DNA of 34,897 nucleotides, taken from contig JAPLHB010000162.1 of assembly GCA_026389845.1 (NCBI GenBank), forward strand, positions 1 to 34,897, given 5' to 3'. The notes under the pieces are model-generated. The model searched no databases. It was not told the origin of the DNA and worked only from the letters and a program-made list of their open reading frames with translations. Source of the stretch: Chloroflexota bacterium. GTDB taxonomy: Bacteria; Chloroflexota; Anaerolineae; CG2-30-64-16. Position numbers and translations under genes: made by a program. Positions 19,001-22,110 of this stretch are shown here, one piece after another (within the stretch, counting starts at the first letter, position 1; each line of letters begins with the position of its first letter).

Positions 19001-20678
19001 CGCCGTCATCATCCAGGTCGAAGGGATCGGGCACGCCATCGCCGTCGCTGTCACAATTCACAACGGTGGTAGGGGCAAGGCTGGTGATGTCTTTCAGCGC
19101 CGGGCATTCCTGCCCGTCATCGCGGCCGTCGCCGTTGGTGTCCGGGGTCTTCGGATTGAGATACCACCGGCGGCCGGCGGCGTCGAGGAAGCCTTGCACC
19201 TCGATATTGTCGCGGATGCCGTCGTCGTCGCTGTCGCGATTGGTGGGGCTGGTACCCAGCTTGGCCTCCACGCCATCGTTCAGGCCATCGCCGTCCGTAT
19301 CGGCCTTCGTCGAGTCGGTGCCGACCTCGGTCTCCAACGCGTCCGGCAGACCATCCTGGTCGGTGTCAACGGGCGAGGCGGTGGAGTCAGCGGCTAGGCG
19401 GGTGGTGGTGCGTACTGCGTATTGCGTATTGCCTGGTGCGCTTTGCTGATTTGCGTTTTGCAGATTTGCCAACGGGTCTTGCTGCGGGTCCCAATTGCCG
19501 CTCTTCTGCGCCTGGTAATCGGCCGCGGCCTGTTGGGATTGCTGCGTCTGTTCCTGTTTGGCCTGCTTCTCGGCCTGGCGATCGAGGAACGCGGAGGCCT
19601 GCTGGTCTTGCAACAGCGGCACGATGACCATCGAGAAGATGACCGCCACGACGACCGCGCGGTAGACCTTCGGGGAGCGGCGGCACGAGATCAGCAGGAA
19701 GAGGCTGAGGAGGCTGATCAGGAGAAGGGTGATGAATTGGGAGATTGGAAATTGTAGATTGCCGATTGCCGATTGCAGATTGAAGATGACAGACTGAGCG
19801 CCTGATACTCCGCCTTCACTCTGTTGACCGGTCAATCGCAAATCGGAAATCGAAAATCGAAAATCGGTCGTGATGTCTGCCTCGACCCGTTCGCTGTCCT
19901 TGTCGGGCGGATAGACTAGGTGGATGGTCATGCGGAGGGGCAAACCGCGGCCGTCGAGCAGGATCTCGCCCTGACCGGTCATGGCCTGGTAGGTGCGCGA
20001 GGAGTCCAGGTGGAGGTTGAGCGGCAGCTCGCCCTTCTCCCGCAAATACTGTTCCATCTGATCGCGCATGTAGCTCGCGAATGTCGGGCCGTCGAATTCA
20101 AACGCGTAGGTGAGCAGGGGTGCAGGGGTGCTGGGACGCAAGGGGGCAGAGGCGCTTGGGGGAATCTCCCTTACTCCCTTGCTCCCCTGCTTCCCTGCCA
20201 GCCGCACATTCTTCACCCCCACCAGGTACGACAAAAAGTCCCCGCCGGGCGCGAACCCCCCGCTGAAGTCGGGAACCTCCTGCCATGCGCCGCCGCTCTG
20301 GCGCGTCCAGGCTTGCTCCCCCTCGATGCGCATCTCGGCGGCGCTGTCGGGATTCGCTACGCTGCCACCGCCGGTCCACATCCGCATCCGCATCGTGCGG
20401 CCGGGGAGGTCAACGTCCCCTTCCAGGTGGAGCTGGTTACGCGTGCTGCTGCGACCCACATTCCCCAGCGCGGGAGTCGGATAGGAAGTCTGGACCACAT
20501 TGCTGGAGAAGCCATAGGCGCCCACATCGCGGGCCGCCTGCCAGGCACGTTGGATCGCCTGTTCGGGCGAGCCAGGAGACCCATCGGCTGCCGCGACCGG
20601 CGCGGCCGCCAACGCGATCAATATCAGGGTGAACAGCGAGCACAATACACGGGTGGAAGTATGGCGAGGGAACTTCAT
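1..20678 (-). CDS. Giant secreted/surface mosaic protein (TSP3-LamG-PD40-CARDB), 3' end outside window
   Basis: A single frame stays open from the ATG at 20678 to the left edge (about 6,892 codons, no stop). AGGAGG lies 6 nt before the ATG, which fixes the start. Residues 1-30 are a signal peptide ending near APVAAADG. Approximate order after it: LolA/LppX-like region (35-270); two hydrophobic helices (315-357); TSP3 calcium repeats (437-574); unassigned region (575-1290); hydrophobic block (1299-1500); TSP3 repeats (1709-1857); four LamG modules (1967-2990); Ig-like spacers; two LamG modules (3400-3847); a short LVIVD-like stretch near 4010-4045; seven PD40 repeats (4132-4538); CARDB repeats to the edge. 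LamG and CARDB are extracellular binding or scaffolding folds, so a role in cell-surface adhesion or polymer contact is inferred; no catalytic motif was seen. The C-terminal anchor lies outside the window. I am sure of the frame and the domain families; the function is inference. Confidence 0.93.
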   Translation of the reverse strand, partial: MKFPRHTSTRVLCSLFTLILIALAAAPVAAADGSPGSPEQAIQRAWQAARDVGAYGFSSNVVQTSYPTPALGNVGRSSTRNQLHLEGDVDLPGRTMRMRMWTGGGSVANPDSAAEMRIEGEQAWTRQSGGAWQEVPDFSGGFAPGGDFLSYLVGVKNVRLAGKQGSKGVREIPPSASAPLRPSTPAPLLTYAFEFDGPTFASYMRDQMEQYLREKGELPLNLHLDSSRTYQAMTGQGEILLDGRGLPLRMTIHLVYPPDKDSERVEADITTDFRFSISDLRLTGQQSEGGVSGAQSVIFNLQSAIGNLQFPISQFITLLLISLLSLFLLISCRRSPKVYRAVVVAVIFSMVIVPLLQDQQASAFLDRQAEKQAKQEQTQQSQQAAADYQAQKSGNWDPQQDPLANLQNANQQSAPGNTQYAVRTTTRLAADSTASPVDTDQDGLPDALETEVGTDSTKADTDGDGLNDGVEAKLGTSPTNRDSDDDGIRDNIEVQGFLDAAGRRWYLNPKTPDTNGDGRDDGQECPALKDITSLAPTTVVNCDSDGDGVPDPFDLDDDGDGVPDQADLTPGGSLGSDGKTYNPTAPQSFDATHPFSLKINSLPANKPTFVDIQLRPVDAKHLTYAMNVLDWPSTDREGQVQHAKNTTFATGNAAASQGDPRTAYGDMRLIPMLEIEINGTVPLSLTVPALDVAVRGAISATVHLQQNATDTTKTDLRFTFADTAQTYSVNIYTGTCPASGAPVLGSALSVGDGGTATIAPANLRTTGLANGKHVFEITGGGKTACQPIGNIINGPYSDKMIDPAPLQPYGISVREKNDDGTLLAYIPLSVVPDPTGGANVAFSARMIYWPAVADAWQQAQQVRVVWLVQMLTDQCDTTGFVPSTAAQDDAEQYNNERWGWCITHRTADIGQVVQTYDESWYLTGLAARADLGLDVAVAWEAPVNDNDRNADDRLWQLARGLLNSFVIGRDEDDNNVRDLGVVARNGTDETIQDRFDSSGSVPDGDDRRWGIPQNALNVKTFSYPHGDYIGLLAAQETRAILQENFSGYRPITPTLLFAREETFIGLNLADAAGIANGTVTLDFDGHDSSTFASISWSPYRYNGSQGPDGKVIGWESYPIAEYWDKLEVQFEDAFRSLPRDANPYGTSEAAITGQMLVARSLFLALNRGLTNLVQFGSANSGPQLNVLLLWQPGGDAETDIGIAEGVGGLITSSYWIIADFVTNFVDAFAQSWSAQMSLNTLAALPFAQVSALSKQESVLQALGEGFRGIKNAWLETFSLNSLFVTINNVERTSARVTLGAGSIVAIAIGAAAVVACIAAAALSGGDPMTIVGYAIMVVGIIVQLKGTIDAIKSAANIISGVAKVATVTQSLKSVSGKLGAAGWIISGVITWALFAVQVALSDLSLKDLGNLIAQTIGQTIVLVIMFIIGLIPIVGAIIQGIVQLIDMLITALCAVFGWDQEAEGDTDPYNDAGDWLCGGIEGLVGTFLAWFIFASNQMVDLSADGRLVFGEMDANRLVYPEKGMTTGNYLKVGIALTNTIDMMDMPSNIGSAYWYYWSDEKLRGSTFEYEMQTAEADIHDGLDRYDMEDEWEYVDGTPAESATGYHYPEPVYIERTVPTVDVPLPEAGINRTLTVNLTEGYAIPVENCYLGICVIETQRDSLHYPLGDSLIFDIFPTTLDGFYDLVALPGGGVALSWGQDGDARFRFPRLLDADGDGLPYTADPNDALWDSDLDGLGDKYELQTGSDPTRQDTDGDGLSDYEEARAGTDPARVDTDGDGLWDSEEVSHQDIFDQDGDNDRTEGIGGWMFVYRITPDGVQEGAWVTSNPLKVDTDGDGLTDAQEQLYGFNPNVWSNNKVLTFDTQVQEQAGGGYAQTDGFVKPSDTLHYSATLKNELLNRYMQGLLSTTFPPAQDAGTMLPQSFILQPTQEKTISGTVGVNSAAATGVYSLTQSAGALVTDWSVLAKGVKLWLPMEDPTTADRSGSFPPNDATCTGACPSATGGRYGNALSLDGSSYLASPADPDETQYAISLWFKTSQANGTLYAVNTEQGTQVYLSGGKACADVYYTAIAETRCSTAATYADNQWHHVVHTHGGEAGSQKLYVDGVQVASGTATGAATADSNGIFIGHSTLAGRVNFTGLLDDARLYDSGLTAAQVHGLFDRPVFDMKFENPTTLQSGGLRYNDSSTFGITGQCTGAHCPAATTGILGQGLQLDGQNKYISVGSNANLDLSEGHFTLAAWVKPDTTTADAPCLEYAYEGINFTCVAWQPEGILGWQSAASGAYATLQRQVIYHTDANPYLSGLYNRLRFGFATASGWAGYYESPYGVLTEGIWNHVVLTFGDGVVTLYVNGELKDTNSAVFAGKTPAATQSFEIGQSNRNGVVTFTSADIWHEHDPGSAELCMAFDGHEILSQDVSGDDVVAMNAAPTFTDAATLEIWENDSDPKCGSARNGDDQAIASHTFRITDSGIATNAPSVCTTPFYECPCPADRCLRFDGDVMGYLHYQYQHDSLPFRGALDEVQLYRQILDGEAVKALYNSLNMALHLPLDEPPGETAFVDASANARNGSCTAAACPVTGITGRMSQAAAFKTAESDRIELPDFGDFTNTTMAAWVYRTEDKAARETIVSYKEDQTCGFVLALNESGANHYPEFIARIDNAGVGAWKTVQFTETIPLNTWVHLAGVFDGQKLRLYRNGQEVASADAPGALHQCTGNTAIGSRSSKNMHFFGGRIDDVYIFGRGLTASEVADLYNEAPVLELRLDEAQGATQFSDNTNNANHGTCVADSCPLTGEGVQGKMGLAAQFDGSNDEITVPDSATLHPDTFTVGAWVLPAATRAGVAQELVVHSTYKSGGLLGPQPDLINYRLYIAPDGLTPVAEFSPFCSATTAQATSAVALMKDHWNHVMATFDGYRLSLYVNGAEQAHWLTSDIGWGPDPMEACQITDFPLHVGGFSVNYGGGNFDRSNAFVGRLDEVTLYSQALSSAEVSALYRYQFGWVEERRSTNITVDANDPTTELHAPATYLPASGMMLLATAADATSGVAQVELGSCKSTGSCAPGGWADVDRCQGTGDGAWCPYFTPSGEGRYLLQARASDNVDNRAESASVTVYVDGHAPTITGPAAGTRVDAAPHPTRSNAWILPLAGTVSDPTLSDGSAGSGVVADSVQVTLLDASGGIAGLGTQVAALAGSAWSVDYVLTEANPSGRYTLKVEAADQVARLPGLADDEIANHSATLERSIDVDAIAPAPHLDRASLPGGTTTISGTTTLAGDATERPVPLAVTWTTPDGLGDQVGVTIRCNAVTLLAVAAGTFITPTRTLTWDGTTHHTAACQVSVTGGAGGSVAVCGSQIASWAAGAGGASFTADSPACATDTAIAGISTAETAFIATLPGSPFFNETLAGQIVYLPLNDTADANGILTFRDRSGLGHDGSCPAGRCPTTGQSGHGGAAPYFDGVDDGVQIPDSADFDFGTGPFALALWVKLNGANAYKDLLHWSNDAGDDLSLRLDINNHLMVTLKLDTAPTPTPIIADAGLIGPSAWHYLALVREAGGFVTVYIDGVVTGYGSMTDDLNRIDTGTAFWLGSNRRAGVSSLYKPFKGWLNDFRLFNRGLSAAEVAALYRGSGPLLALGFEDETPSAGSGQALREGATLTDGSGAGHDGTLHTGDAIGHAAAGQVGDQALALDGINDYVSIAAERRLDLSAGRFTEAAWVYPDLTGLADPSGLLPIFSGAAYSSQASEYPFLQVVNRTQLQAGFGDGGSYYSFTTGAVLTENAWNHVAATFDGTTYRIYVNGAAAYETATLAGKSPAPAQQFDVGRDASRYFKGQLDDVRLWARTLSALEIQALAAGGFQPATLAAGGTGAAVTAWTADVPAGLEGAYRLDLRGQDAAGHAGPASVGVWEGGVDTTAPRLALTRTLLSSGSIRYTTTGQDFNLTETSFNSPCGAGVVTGRQFFDASWYRPIFGEQERLFGLSADCTLPGFVTQNEVGAYDTSGLAQGVAVTGTLAYVADGAAGVQIVDVSNPASPTLISSVAAITSARGIALAGYPLTALGMSATGARTGVEASAGNPLEGSTPGGNGGKPLPAPIQSSREDAGPKQTPIADAGLQTVRAGSVGDRPELPKMWPVRLTAPAAVSTTRVSLASDGTQGNYVSSTAAVSADGRYVAFWSDADNLVSGDTNSVPDVFVRDTVSGTTERVSVASDGSAGDGGSYGPALSSDGRYVVFWSYAANLVAGDTNNAEDVFVHDRQTHTTERVSVAADESEANSWSDSSQAAISTDGRYVVFASTATNLVAGGTNAWGHVFLRDRQAMTTTLISVGPGGVEGDAYSGLAAITPDGRYVAFESEATNLAADDANGLRDIFVYDTQIGVTERVSVSTDGTEADDASYHAAVSADGRWVAFDSAATNLVSDDTNDVRDIFLHDRQTGVTFRVVGPNGQGNFDSEWPSISADGRFVAFQSDATNLVVGDSGDSTDVFVYDRQSGAIERVSVALNGAEGQGNSYTNFGRALSADGAYVVFESDAANLVADDTNDQSDIFLRGPMIPAAAADLLIDSVTVTPASPKPNQPFAVAVTVRNAGQAAGHFFVHAYLDPASAPSACDAGAGSWASIEIGSLAPNATHTFTRTHSGFGATGAHAVYAQADSGCEIGETDETNNIAGPVGFDVAGAPYSPDLIVNGLAVEPASPRPNQTFTVVVTVTNQGVDDVMAFDAFDVGAYLDTAPADCDAGGDLSATINALAAGASQTLTLVHALGFPDTGTHQVYAQADNGCQISETNEGNNITGPVSFDVAGAPAYPDLVVKQLTASPAAPATGVPVDVIVTVRNQGLGGAPGSAVAVFSDHDPTGCDDWTYRWPDGVVSELAAGASTTVTIHTDGFGNAGTHPYYALADAQCAFTEADETNNKAGPLNVTVHEALPDLIVESIVTDPVQPGPNEPLDIIVTIKNQGEAPAGGMEAAFYTYIGECPYTPPAHARAGQSPAGDGCWSDQGSTTSLDPGESAALTFQHAGWDLSGQHALYARVDQQDWTRESDETNNNLGPVYVTVSGATPTPTQTPTASSTPTVTPTPTNTPTPTNTPTATNTPTVTPTPTVTNTPTNTPTPTATSTATAIPKPDLVVYSIEAVPAIVRVNQGTVRINVRLRNQGTAATSGNIYAGLYVDTVPTGACNQTPYMILAWPPLAAGATSDIRYTYPDLGPFATPGEHTVYVVADYDCAITESYETNNIGGPTTFQVIQPDMTVTSLTVEPAVVQVNQPVTITMVMKNIGTDDSNVATMAGVYVDRNLPAPVCGNAGDLTSVVGGLDKNESYTVTWSTYFTTGGQHRISAYTDYGCALAEISESNNNYGPVYFDVHLPDLAVESITPNPVHPTVGQAVTFTVRISNTGLAASPAGATLALYFDHTPDRQCGDPAWINTKAIPALAAGESTDLVVQTSGFATEEYHLVYAYADYNCAVTEENEYNNELDLSLPVGATPLPDLVVASIAANPASPAAGQWFSYTVRISNTGQAVSPATGVALYADHTVSGCGDSAWFNTGSVPSLAAGAAADVIVTSPPVTTTGPLAVAAFVDFQCNTVEENEANNVLTTTITVGPPLLPDFVVDSITPDPADPAAREYVTYTVRVRNAGTAAMTQVSSLAVYTDHVPSGCGDAAWANTGQVPLLAAGAYTDVVVFTYGFPTEGNHTVYGFVDHTCLTEELNETNNVYSTTIAVGPPLLPDLVVDSITSDPAEPPAREYVTYTVRVRNAGTSPAPISALAVYTDHVPTGCGDPAWANSVLAPLLATGAYTDVVIFTYGFSNAGNHSVYAFVDHTCLTEELNETNNVYTATLTVGPPLLPDLVVESVTLDPAEPAAREYVTFTIRIRNQGTAEARSYTWAGLYLDRTPAGCGSLDIGDRVAQVPSLAIGASYVFTLTAPFATQGSRTYDVFLDYGCILEESDKANNDFTNSIEVGPPLLPDLMVTGVTTDPEAPAAREWITATVRVSNTGTAASPITGVAVYTDHVPFCGDQGWANTGSVPALAPGEAADVVVPGIRFMTPGTQSLRAFVDFTCLDEELVETNNIYTQTVVVGQPRLPDLAIESFTADPLEASARQYVQYTVGIRNIGTAAAGSYTWAGIYFDRVPAGCGGAVDIGDRVAHVPPLGIGELFTATLSAPFTTTGTHPVVAFADYGCLLEEPSEANNQSAAINVQVGPPLLPDLAVQSIIATPAEPAAGQWISYTVRISNTGTAPNTGHWSVAVYTDHVPFCGDQGWVNTAPVPTLAPGESADVGVFTYGFNEAQQGSHTVYAFVDFTCVYEEFNEGNNQGGPVNLTVGAPLKPDLTVESVTVTPAQPGAGQPAQFAIRIRNQGTGDAQSYTYAGLYLDRTPRGCDGGPADVGDRVAQIPPLATGASTVFTLTTPFDTQGNHQANVFLDYGCILAESNEANNLYGPVNIVVGPPQYPDLVVTGVTIVPPAPIEGQPVSFVVSLRNQGTDALHSYTGTGLYFDRVPGGCGGDLDLADLGATAPLLDVGASFTFTVTKLFAGALQHTAYVFADYGCVAAESNETNNRYGPITITLTSGVRPDLAVESVIAEPINPVAGQTVYFTVRVKNQGTVGSAGSVVGIHTDQQPTCGASAFSETALPALAVGASFTFTDTAAFPTGGEHTAYVFADRNCAITERDEANNIFGPIVFNPPPTLRPDLVIASLKADPAQLLVGQPVTYTVRISNTGTAAMNAAAQVAIYSGSEPTGCGDTNWDNVGQAPPLSVGGWADVVIPTNGYPYVSDWPVYAFVDYTCGITETNEANNVYGPLTVPVTVPLPDLAIESAVADPTSVAEGQGVTLTIRVANRGLAAAAGTSKVGVYVDQAIGYCHDPQPVGGWITVSALAVGASEDVIAHVPASALAGGWDPHEITLYENYPCAS
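5367..5560 (-). repeat. Thr-Pro-rich linker inside the CARDB array
   Basis: A low-complexity stretch encodes about 65 residues of TPTPTNTPTPT type, with scattered Ser, Val and Ala, between CARDB units four and five. On the plus strand it appears as degenerate GGCGTNGGNGT repeats. Such linkers are usually extended, flexible and often glycosylated; here it divides four outer CARDB units from the longer run. It is a likely site for slippage in the DNA. Confidence 0.85.
7065..8285 (-). repeat. Seven PD40/TolB-type repeats, probably one beta-propeller
   Basis: Seven consecutive units of about 55-58 residues share the pattern (T)ERVSV..DG....S..(A)(A/L)S(A/T/S)DGRYV(A/V)F.S.A(T/D)NLV..DTN...D(I/V)F(V/L)(H/R/Y)D. 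The SADGRYVAF core is the PD40 (WD40-like) signature. Seven blades would close one complete propeller between the LamG and CARDB regions. The seventh unit ends in DIFLRGP, just before the first CARDB unit. A structural or binding role is inferred; no active site was seen. Confidence 0.85.
9517..9549. repeat. Perfect palindromic repeat inside the giant gene
   Basis: Arms AGACCTGACGGGTCT and its exact reverse complement (15 bp each) flank a 3-nt centre. It lies in frame within LamG module 6 and is read as PDLTGLADPSGLLP. Short palindromes of this kind are normally intergenic in such genomes, so this is probably an interspersed repeat that landed in coding sequence without breaking the frame. 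Confidence 0.85.
9759..9788. repeat. GGCAGGCTCAGGGCAGG-type interspersed repeat, in frame
   Basis: The minus strand reads CCTTCGGCAGGCTCAGGGCA and continues with GGCT. This resembles a small repeat commonly scattered through environmental bacterial genomes, recognised from memory and not searched here. It encodes PSAGSGQAL between the first strand of LamG module 6 (LALGFEDE) and its continuation (LREGATLTDG), where the family needs no extra residues. Confidence 0.65.
11700..14785 (-). repeat. LamG modules 1-4 of the giant protein
   Basis: Four LamG modules lie roughly at 14785-14200, 14195-13075, 13060-12425 and 12425-11705. Each ends with a (D)(D/E)(V/A)(R/Q/Y/T)LY...L(T/S)(A/S).(E/Q)V..LY signature and contains a W.HVV or WVHLA strand followed by LYVNG/LYRNG. 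Module 2 is about 370 residues instead of about 210. The excess is a Cys-rich insert around 13500-13200 that resembles the end of another carbohydrate-binding unit nested inside it. Paired Cys residues near the starts of the modules fit an extracellular location. Confidence 0.85.
15110..15560 (-). repeat. Second thrombospondin type 3 (calcium) repeat block
   Basis: Five or six copies of D(T/S)D(G/L)DGL.D..E and related forms appear in about 150 residues, including DTDGDGLSDYEEARAGTDP. Asp side chains in this spacing bind calcium in the TSP3 family. The block stands directly before the LamG region and probably acts as a calcium-stiffened spacer. Confidence 0.88.
16180..16790 (-). other. Multi-helix hydrophobic block inside the giant protein (residues ~1299-1500)
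   Basis: The frame encodes at least four strongly hydrophobic segments within about 200 residues: SIVAIAIGAAAVVACIAAAA, MTIVGYAIMVVGIIVQL, AAGWIISGVITWALFAVQV, and a double-length stretch starting TIVLVIMFIIGLIPIVGAII. A weaker one, GTFLAWFIFASNQ, follows. They are rich in Gly, Ala, Ile and Val, like membrane-inserting or glycine-zipper helices. It is odd in a protein whose other parts are extracellular beta domains. It could be a true membrane domain, which would change the topology, or an insertion/translocation segment as in large exported toxins. No known family was recognised. Confidence 0.7.
18960..19375 (-). repeat. First thrombospondin type 3 (calcium) repeat block
   Basis: The translated stretch contains DTDQDGLPDALE, DTDGDGLNDGVE, DSDDDGIRDNIE, DTNGDGRDDG, DSDGDGVPDPFD and DDDGDGVPDQAD. 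These are TSP3 calcium-binding repeats. They follow a Gln-rich segment (residues ~365-400, with QAEKQAKQEQTQQSQQAA) that lies just after the two N-terminal membrane helices. Confidence 0.9.
19400..19500. repeat. TGCGTATTGCGTATTGC-type low-complexity repeat, in frame
   Basis: The plus strand shows TACTGCGTATTGCGTATTGC followed by related T/G-rich words (GATTTGCGTTTTGCAGATTTG). On the coding strand it gives a Gln/Asn-rich stretch ending in NTQYAVRTTTR, just before the first TSP3 block. It looks like intergenic-type repeat DNA recruited into the gene. The boundaries are approximate. Confidence 0.45.
19737..19865. repeat. GATTGCCGATTGC / AAATCGGAAATCG repeat cluster, in frame
   Basis: Two related halves flank a short unique piece: GATTGCCGATTGCCGATTGC on one side, and AAATCGGAAATCGAAAATCG on the other. 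They are read as SAIGNLQFPIS and DFRFSISDLRLT, immediately before the first membrane helix. The same word family occurs in the gap between brxB and the next gene (32107-32190). It is A/T-richer than its surroundings, which supports an origin outside the gene. Confidence 0.6.
20113..20205. repeat. Purine/pyrimidine-asymmetric repeat with complementary halves, in frame
   Basis: The plus strand has a G-rich half (GCAGGGGTGCTGGGACGCAA) and a C-rich half (CTTGCTCCCCTGCTTCCCTG) that are roughly complementary. On the coding strand the insert gives LAGKQGSKGVREIPPSASAP followed by LRPSTPAPLLTY. This breaks the LolA/LppX-like region with residues unlike its neighbours. It resembles dispersed repeats seen between genes in filamentous bacteria; the family identity is not proven. 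Confidence 0.55.
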
Positions 20679-20684
20679 GGTGGT

Positions 20685-20690
20685 CCTCCT
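20685..20690 (-). promoter_or_regulatory. Shine-Dalgarno AGGAGG of the giant gene
   Basis: On the minus strand the sequence reads AGGAGG-ACCACC-ATG, a full anti-16S match with a 6-nt spacer. It is the strongest ribosome binding site in the window and decides the start at 20678. Confidence 0.85.
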
Positions 20691-20749
20691 GGGAGCCGTC
20701 GGTGGCTCATCTTGTAGCTGGCCGAGTAGCCGCGGAATCAGAACGGCGA

Positions 20750-21168
20750 TCAGGCCAACGGGGTGTCTGGTGTCGTTAGCGGATCTTCCCTTTGTACGAT
20801 CTGTTTGGGTTGGTTCAGCGTCAGCGAGTGGGCTTCTTGCCCCGATAGCAACACGGCCTGGTTGCACTCCGGGGCCAAGCCGATCAGCAGCAGTTTGGGG
20901 TTCTTGAACACACATTCTTAAAGTAATTCCAACTTGGTCGCCGGGTCGCCGAAGTTGGCAAGGCTGGAGACGAAGTCGCGATGGCGCGGATGACGTCCCG
21001 CAAATGGCCGGGCGCAAAGGTGCGCTGCCGCCAGCAGTTGGTGGCCAACGCCAGCAGAATGCCGAAGCATAACTCCAGCGGCTTGAAGTCGTCAGGGTGC
21101 AAAGTCGGGAAGAGCGCCGGCCGCGCTGCTGTGGTCGGCACAGTTGGGGTGGTGACAGAATCAGTCAT
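20750..21168 (-). pseudogene. Decayed small gene upstream of the giant gene
   Basis: The ATG at 21168 has GGAG about 6 nt upstream. It opens a protein-like frame (TLHPDDFKPLELCFGILLAL, then RQRTFAPGHLRDVIRAI). Near 20985 the sensible frame shifts to RDFVSSLANFGDPATKLELL, meets TAA, and then continues open in that frame as FKNPKLLLIGLAPECNQAVL to a TGA at 20750. One frameshift and one nonsense change would turn a ~140-residue protein into this. Read in one frame it gives only 94 residues with a scrambled end. I do not recognise the family. It lies between the promoter at 21285-21313 and the giant gene, so its transcript may read through into it. Confidence 0.5.
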
Positions 21169-21528
21169 CCTGAGCTCCGTGGAGGGTAGGGTATGATTGC
21201 CCCCAGCTATACAACATCAGGCCGCTGTTGTCATCTTTTTCACCGGCAGCCCTACACCGGAATTACTTTGGGGATACGTGGTTAATTTTACCAAAGCTTG
21301 CCCATAACTGCAAACTAGGAATTCCAGTAGATTTCGCCGTTCATTTTCCTTAAGGTTCGCCCGCGAACAGGGTATTGTTGGACACCAGTGGGGTCTGCCA
21401 ACCCGCCGCCAGGCCGCAACATGTTGTTAAGTGAGGGTATCGGGGTGTTGAGTCAGCTCGGCGCCAGCGCGTCAAGCGTGGGCGGGGAGCAGTTGCCGGC
21501 GGGTCAGGGGCGGCGGCATGGCTGAGCT
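21169..21528. other. Intergenic region with promoter and small palindromes
   Basis: This 360-nt gap separates the hypothetical gene ending at 21529 from the decayed gene. Besides the promoter at 21285-21313 it holds a 6-bp-arm inverted repeat GTTCGC-CC-GCGAAC at 21355-21368, about 40 nt upstream of the -35 box, and CAACATGTTG near 21418. Either could be an operator. No hairpin followed by a T-run was found, so the end of the upstream transcript is not obvious. A TTG-started 60-codon frame (21350-21532) has no support as a gene. Confidence 0.5.
21285..21313 (-). promoter_or_regulatory. Sigma70-like promoter for the decayed gene and giant gene
   Basis: On the minus strand TTGCAG is followed by exactly 17 nt and TAAAAT, close to the TTGACA/TATAAT consensus. 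The segment is A/T-rich against a GC-rich background. The predicted start near 21278 leaves a ~110-nt leader before the ATG at 21168. No other comparable promoter was seen between here and the giant gene, so it may serve both. Confidence 0.6.
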
Positions 21529-22050
21529 TCAATCCAGGAGCGCAATGGTCTCCTCACAATAGTCCGCATACGGCCGGATACCGACCTCGTAGTCACGGGA
21601 AAAGTGGAGGCGCGGGTCAAGGCGGGCGATCAACTCTTGCACCGGGCCTTCAGTGGCCGCGCGGCACACGCGGCGGGTGTCCAGGCCCAGCCGCCGGCAC
21701 GCTTCGAGCGTCGGGCAGAAGTTGGTGGAGCGCCAAGTGATCTTCCGGGCATCTTCGTACACGATCGGAACTGCGCGCGGATCGAGCCGCATGTAGATCA
21801 GCAGCACCAGGGTATAGGCCTGCCGCGGCAGCGGCCCGTGGAGATCCAGGCCCTGGCGGTTGGCTGCCCACCACGCCAGCCGCTTCCGCACGAGTTCTTC
21901 GTGCAGCCTGCGGTAGTCGCCGGCGCAGGCCTGCAACTGCGCAACCTGGCGCGCGACCCGGCGCTCGTCCTCAGCAGCGAGTGCCGGCAGGGCCTGTCCC
22001 AGCGGCGCATTGCAGGGGCGGTCGGTAGTCAGATCGGTCATGGTGGTCAT
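21529..22050 (-). CDS. Conserved-looking hypothetical protein, 173 residues
   Basis: The N-terminal half is helical and charged, with AEDERRVARQVAQLQACAGD and a WWAANRQG motif. The C-terminal half has spaced Cys/Glu residues: ITWRSTNFCPTLEACRRLGL, DTRRVCRAATEGPVQ, LDPRLHFSRDYEVGIRPYAD, then YCEETI. The CP-x2-E-x-C-x8-V-C pattern and the final Y(A/x)YCEE look like a conserved soluble domain that could bind a metal or small ligand. Its shape resembles L-2-amino-thiazoline-4-carboxylate hydrolase-like proteins, but I would not assign that function. It is the last gene of the co-directional cluster, 60 nt after the ADP-ribosylglycohydrolase gene. No clear Shine-Dalgarno is visible; Met4 is an alternative start. 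Confidence 0.75.
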   Translation of the reverse strand: MTTMTDLTTDRPCNAPLGQALPALAAEDERRVARQVAQLQACAGDYRRLHEELVRKRLAWWAANRQGLDLHGPLPRQAYTLVLLIYMRLDPRAVPIVYEDARKITWRSTNFCPTLEACRRLGLDTRRVCRAATEGPVQELIARLDPRLHFSRDYEVGIRPYADYCEETIALLD

Positions 22051-22110
22051 AATGGAAGCAGTCGTGGCCGGCTTCGGGACCAGCCGATCCTGTCGGCTCA
22101 GTCAACTCGG

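Noticed and set aside
21350..21532. Minus-strand 60-codon frame with TTG start
   Set aside because: No ribosome binding site and no protein-like pattern.
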